Positions 4,321 through 5,694 of a stretch of DNA of 5,694 bases are shown one piece after another. The translations under genes and the position numbers were made by a program. The DNA lies in assembly GCA_021202305.1 (NCBI GenBank), contig JAJQDG010000152.1:1-5694 (forward strand). Reading direction: 5' to 3'. Under the pieces are notes generated by a model. It did no database searches. It saw nothing but the letters and a program-made list of their open reading frames with translations, and was not told where the DNA came from. The first letter of the stretch is position 1. Every line of letters starts with the position of its first letter. This DNA comes from Candidatus Gastranaerophilales bacterium (GTDB taxonomy: Bacteria > Cyanobacteriota > Vampirovibrionia > Gastranaerophilales > Gastranaerophilaceae).

Positions 4321-5529
4321 TTACGCCTGAATTTTATCTACAACGCCTGCGCCAACGGTACGACCGCCTTCACGGATTGCAAATCTCATACCTTCTTCAA
4401 TAGCAACCGGTGCAATAAGTTCAACTTCCATAACTACGTTATCACCGGGCATTACCATTTCTCCGTCAAATTTAATTGAGCCGGTAACATCAGTTGTTCT
4501 TATATAAAACTGAGGTCTGTATCCGGGGAAAAACGGCGTATGGCGTCCGCCTTCTTCTTTTGTCAAAACGTAAACGTTTGCCGTAAATTTAGTGTGCGGA
4601 TGAATTGAACCGGGCTTTGCAAGAACCTGACCGCGCTGAATTTCAGTTTTATCAATACCGCGGAGCAATGCGCCGATATTATCGCCTGCTTGACCTTGAT
4701 CAAGTGATTTTCTGAACATTTCAACACCGGTAACGGTTGTTTTCTTTGTTTCGCCTAAACCAACCAATTCAACTTCATCGCCAACTTTAACAACGCCGCG
4801 TTCAACTCTGCCTGTTGCAACAGTGCCGCGCCCTGTGATTGAGAAGATGTCTTCAATAGGCATAAGGAAGGGTTTGTCTAAATCACGTTCGGGAGTCGGA
4901 ATGTACGTATCAATTGCATCCATTAATTCCCAAACCTTATCAACCCATTTATCTTCGCCCTTTTGAACTTTTGGATTTGCTTGAACAGCTTCCAATGCTT
5001 TAAGAGCTGAACCTCTTATGAAAGGAATGTTGTCGCCATCAAATTCATAAGAAGTTAACATTTCTCTAACTTCCATTTCAACTAAATCTAAAAGTTCTTC
5101 ATCGTCTACCATATCGCATTTATTCATAAATACAACCAATTTAGGAACACCAACCTGACGGGCAAGAAGAATATGTTCTCTTGTTTGAGGCATAGCACCG
5201 TCTGTTGCTGCAACAACAAGAATTGCGCCGTCCATTTGGGCAGCACCTGTAATCATGTTTTTAACGTAGTCGGCGTGTCCGGGGCAGTCAACGTGTGCAT
5301 AGTGTCTTGCTGTTGTTTCATATTCAACGTGCGCTGTAGAAATCGTAATACCGCGTGCTTTTTCTTCAGGAGCAGCATCAATTTCGTCAAATTTCTTTGC
5401 TTCAGCTTGACCTGCAGCAGCCATTGTGCCTGTGATAGCAGCAGTTAACGTTGTTTTACCATGGTCAACGTGACCAATAGTACCGATGTTAACATGCGGC
5501 TTGGTTCTTTCAAATTTTTCTCTTGCCAT
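4321..5529 (-). CDS. tuf: elongation factor Tu (EF-Tu)
   Basis: EF-Tu is the GTPase that delivers aminoacyl-tRNA to the ribosomal A site. The 402-aa sequence is complete, and all G-domain motifs are visible: GHVDHGKT (19-26), RGITI (59-63), DCPGH (81-85), NKCD (136-139) and GSALKAL (173-179). Domains 2 and 3 follow without interruption, with [15 protein letters not shown] and the C-terminal [16 protein letters not shown]. The start chosen is ATG at 5529, giving [17 protein letters not shown], the universal EF-Tu beginning. AAAGGAG (5538-5544) lies 8 nt upstream. The frame also runs open for 40 codons upstream, but those codons are translation of tRNA-Tyr and the spacer and must not be included. 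The gene stands alone on its 3' side with a terminator, not in an str operon with fusA. It is probably co-transcribed with tRNA-Tyr, as in tRNA-tufB clusters. Confidence 0.99.
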   Translation of the reverse strand: MAREKFERTKPHVNIGTIGHVDHGKTTLTAAITGTMAAAGQAEAKKFDEIDAAPEEKARGITISTAHVEYETTARHYAHVDCPGHADYVKNMITGAAQMDGAILVVAATDGAMPQTREHILLARQVGVPKLVVFMNKCDMVDDEELLDLVEMEVREMLTSYEFDGDNIPFIRGSALKALEAVQANPKVQKGEDKWVDKVWELMDAIDTYIPTPERDLDKPFLMPIEDIFSITGRGTVATGRVERGVVKVGDEVELVGLGETKKTTVTGVEMFRKSLDQGQAGDNIGALLRGIDKTEIQRGQVLAKPGSIHPHTKFTANVYVLTKEEGGRHTPFFPGYRPQFYIRTTDVTGSIKFDGEMVMPGDNVVMEVELIAPVAIEEGMRFAIREGGRTVGAGVVDKIQA

Positions 5530-5537
5530 AAGATTTT

Positions 5538-5544
5538 CTCCTTT
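5538..5544 (-). promoter_or_regulatory. ribosome-binding site that fixes the tuf start
   Basis: AAAGGAG on the minus strand lies 8 nt upstream of the tuf ATG at 5529. It shows that translation starts there and not at the in-frame GTG at 5649 inside the tRNA gene. Confidence 0.9.
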
Positions 5545-5572
5545 ATCTCGATCGATTTTTTTTGTAAAAAGC

Positions 5573-5655
5573 TGGGCAGGGGTGGATTCGAACCACCGTA
5601 GACTCACGTCAACAGATTTACAGTCTGCCCCCTTTAGCCACTCGGGCACCTACCC
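5573..5655 (-). tRNA. tRNA-Tyr (anticodon GTA)
   Basis: An 83-nt tRNA folds fully. The acceptor stem GGGTAGG pairs with CCTGCCC with one U-G wobble, and the discriminator base is A. The D arm is CCC-GAGTGGCTAAA-GGG. The anticodon stem GCAGA/TCTGT holds loop CTGTAAA, with anticodon GTA at 5621-5619. A long variable arm (GAC-GTGA-GTC) marks a class II tRNA, as expected for bacterial tRNA-Tyr. The T arm is GGTGG-TTCGAAT-CCACC. CCA is not encoded and must be added after transcription. It lies 43 nt upstream of tuf on the same strand, so the tRNA is probably cut out of a tRNA-tuf precursor by RNase P and 3' processing. Confidence 0.97.
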
Positions 5656-5694
5656 TTCACTTGTCGTTCGGGTATGCGCTCCGATTGGCGGGCT
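5656..5694. other. GC-richer leader of tRNA-Tyr at the window edge
   Basis: These 39 bases are clearly richer in G and C than the other intergenic sequence of the window. On the minus strand they lead directly into tRNA-Tyr. I looked for the 3' half of another tRNA, as expected in a tRNA cluster, and found no T-arm (GGTTCRA) or acceptor end. I also see no -10 or -35 elements. GCATACCC on the minus strand (5677-5670) is nearly complementary to the tRNA's 5' end GGGTAGGTGC. The function is unresolved. Confidence 0.4.

Noticed and set aside
4200..4403. Plus-strand open frame of 67 codons
   Set aside because: It has no ribosome site, runs through the terminator hairpin and lies antisense to the tuf 3' end. 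The composition looks like chance.
5173..5448. Plus-strand open frame of 91 codons rich in Cys and Val
   Set aside because: It is antisense to the conserved G domain of EF-Tu, so the long frame is a by-product of tuf codon use.
5530..5649. N-terminal 40-residue extension of EF-Tu, starting [16 protein letters not shown]
   Set aside because: It is translation of the tRNA-Tyr gene and spacer. EF-Tu begins at MAREKFERT, with a proper ribosome site at 5538-5544.
5656..5694. 3' half of another tRNA upstream of tRNA-Tyr
   Set aside because: No T-arm consensus or acceptor stem end is present in the 39 bases on either strand.

Overview
The window is AT-rich, densely coded bacterial DNA with two blocks that face each other. 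Positions 115-4033 hold a plus-strand flagellar block. Positions 4321-5655 hold a minus-strand translation block made of tRNA-Tyr followed by tuf. The EF-Tu sequence is of ordinary bacterial type, and parts of it (the start [17 protein letters not shown] and the stretch GSALKALEA) recall the cyanobacterial/Melainabacterial (Vampirovibrionia) branch. Together with the AT-rich, flagellated gene content, this makes a gut-type Melainabacterium (Gastranaerophilales-like) a reasonable guess. It remains a guess, because no marker here settles the phylum.

Layout. At the left edge the first 37 bases may be the 5' end of a minus-strand gene leaving the window. It would be divergent from the flagellar block and share a small intergenic promoter region with it. 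Next come a 334-aa FliK-like protein (115-1119), two FlgF/FlgG-family rod proteins (1204-1902 and 1907-2629), FlgB (2633-2980), FlgC (2993-3436) and a 186-aa membrane-anchored protein of unknown role with a DUF2939-like look (3473-4033). From 1204 to 3436 the genes are only 3-12 nt apart, as in one translationally coupled operon. Positions 4034-4266 have no gene but contain several AT-rich inverted repeats and a very good match to the flagellar sigma-28 (sigma-D) promoter consensus. Positions 4268-4301 form the terminator of tuf. The tuf gene reads leftwards and begins at 5529. The tRNA-Tyr gene lies only 43 nt upstream of it.

How the genes work together. FlgB, FlgC and the two FlgF/FlgG-family proteins are the subunits of the rod, the axle that crosses the periplasm and connects the MS ring to the hook. 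A FliK-like protein would measure the hook and switch export specificity. The window therefore encodes a rod module plus a likely hook-length regulator. EF-Tu and tRNA-Tyr belong to the translation machinery, and their linkage resembles the tRNA-tufB arrangement known from other bacteria.

I found no mobile element, CRISPR array or defence system, and no clearly new multi-gene system. The points most worth a second look are the orphan sigma-28-like promoter aimed at the tuf terminator, the possible divergent TTG-started gene at the left edge, the apparently leaderless FliK-like gene, and the unassigned gene that follows flgC.
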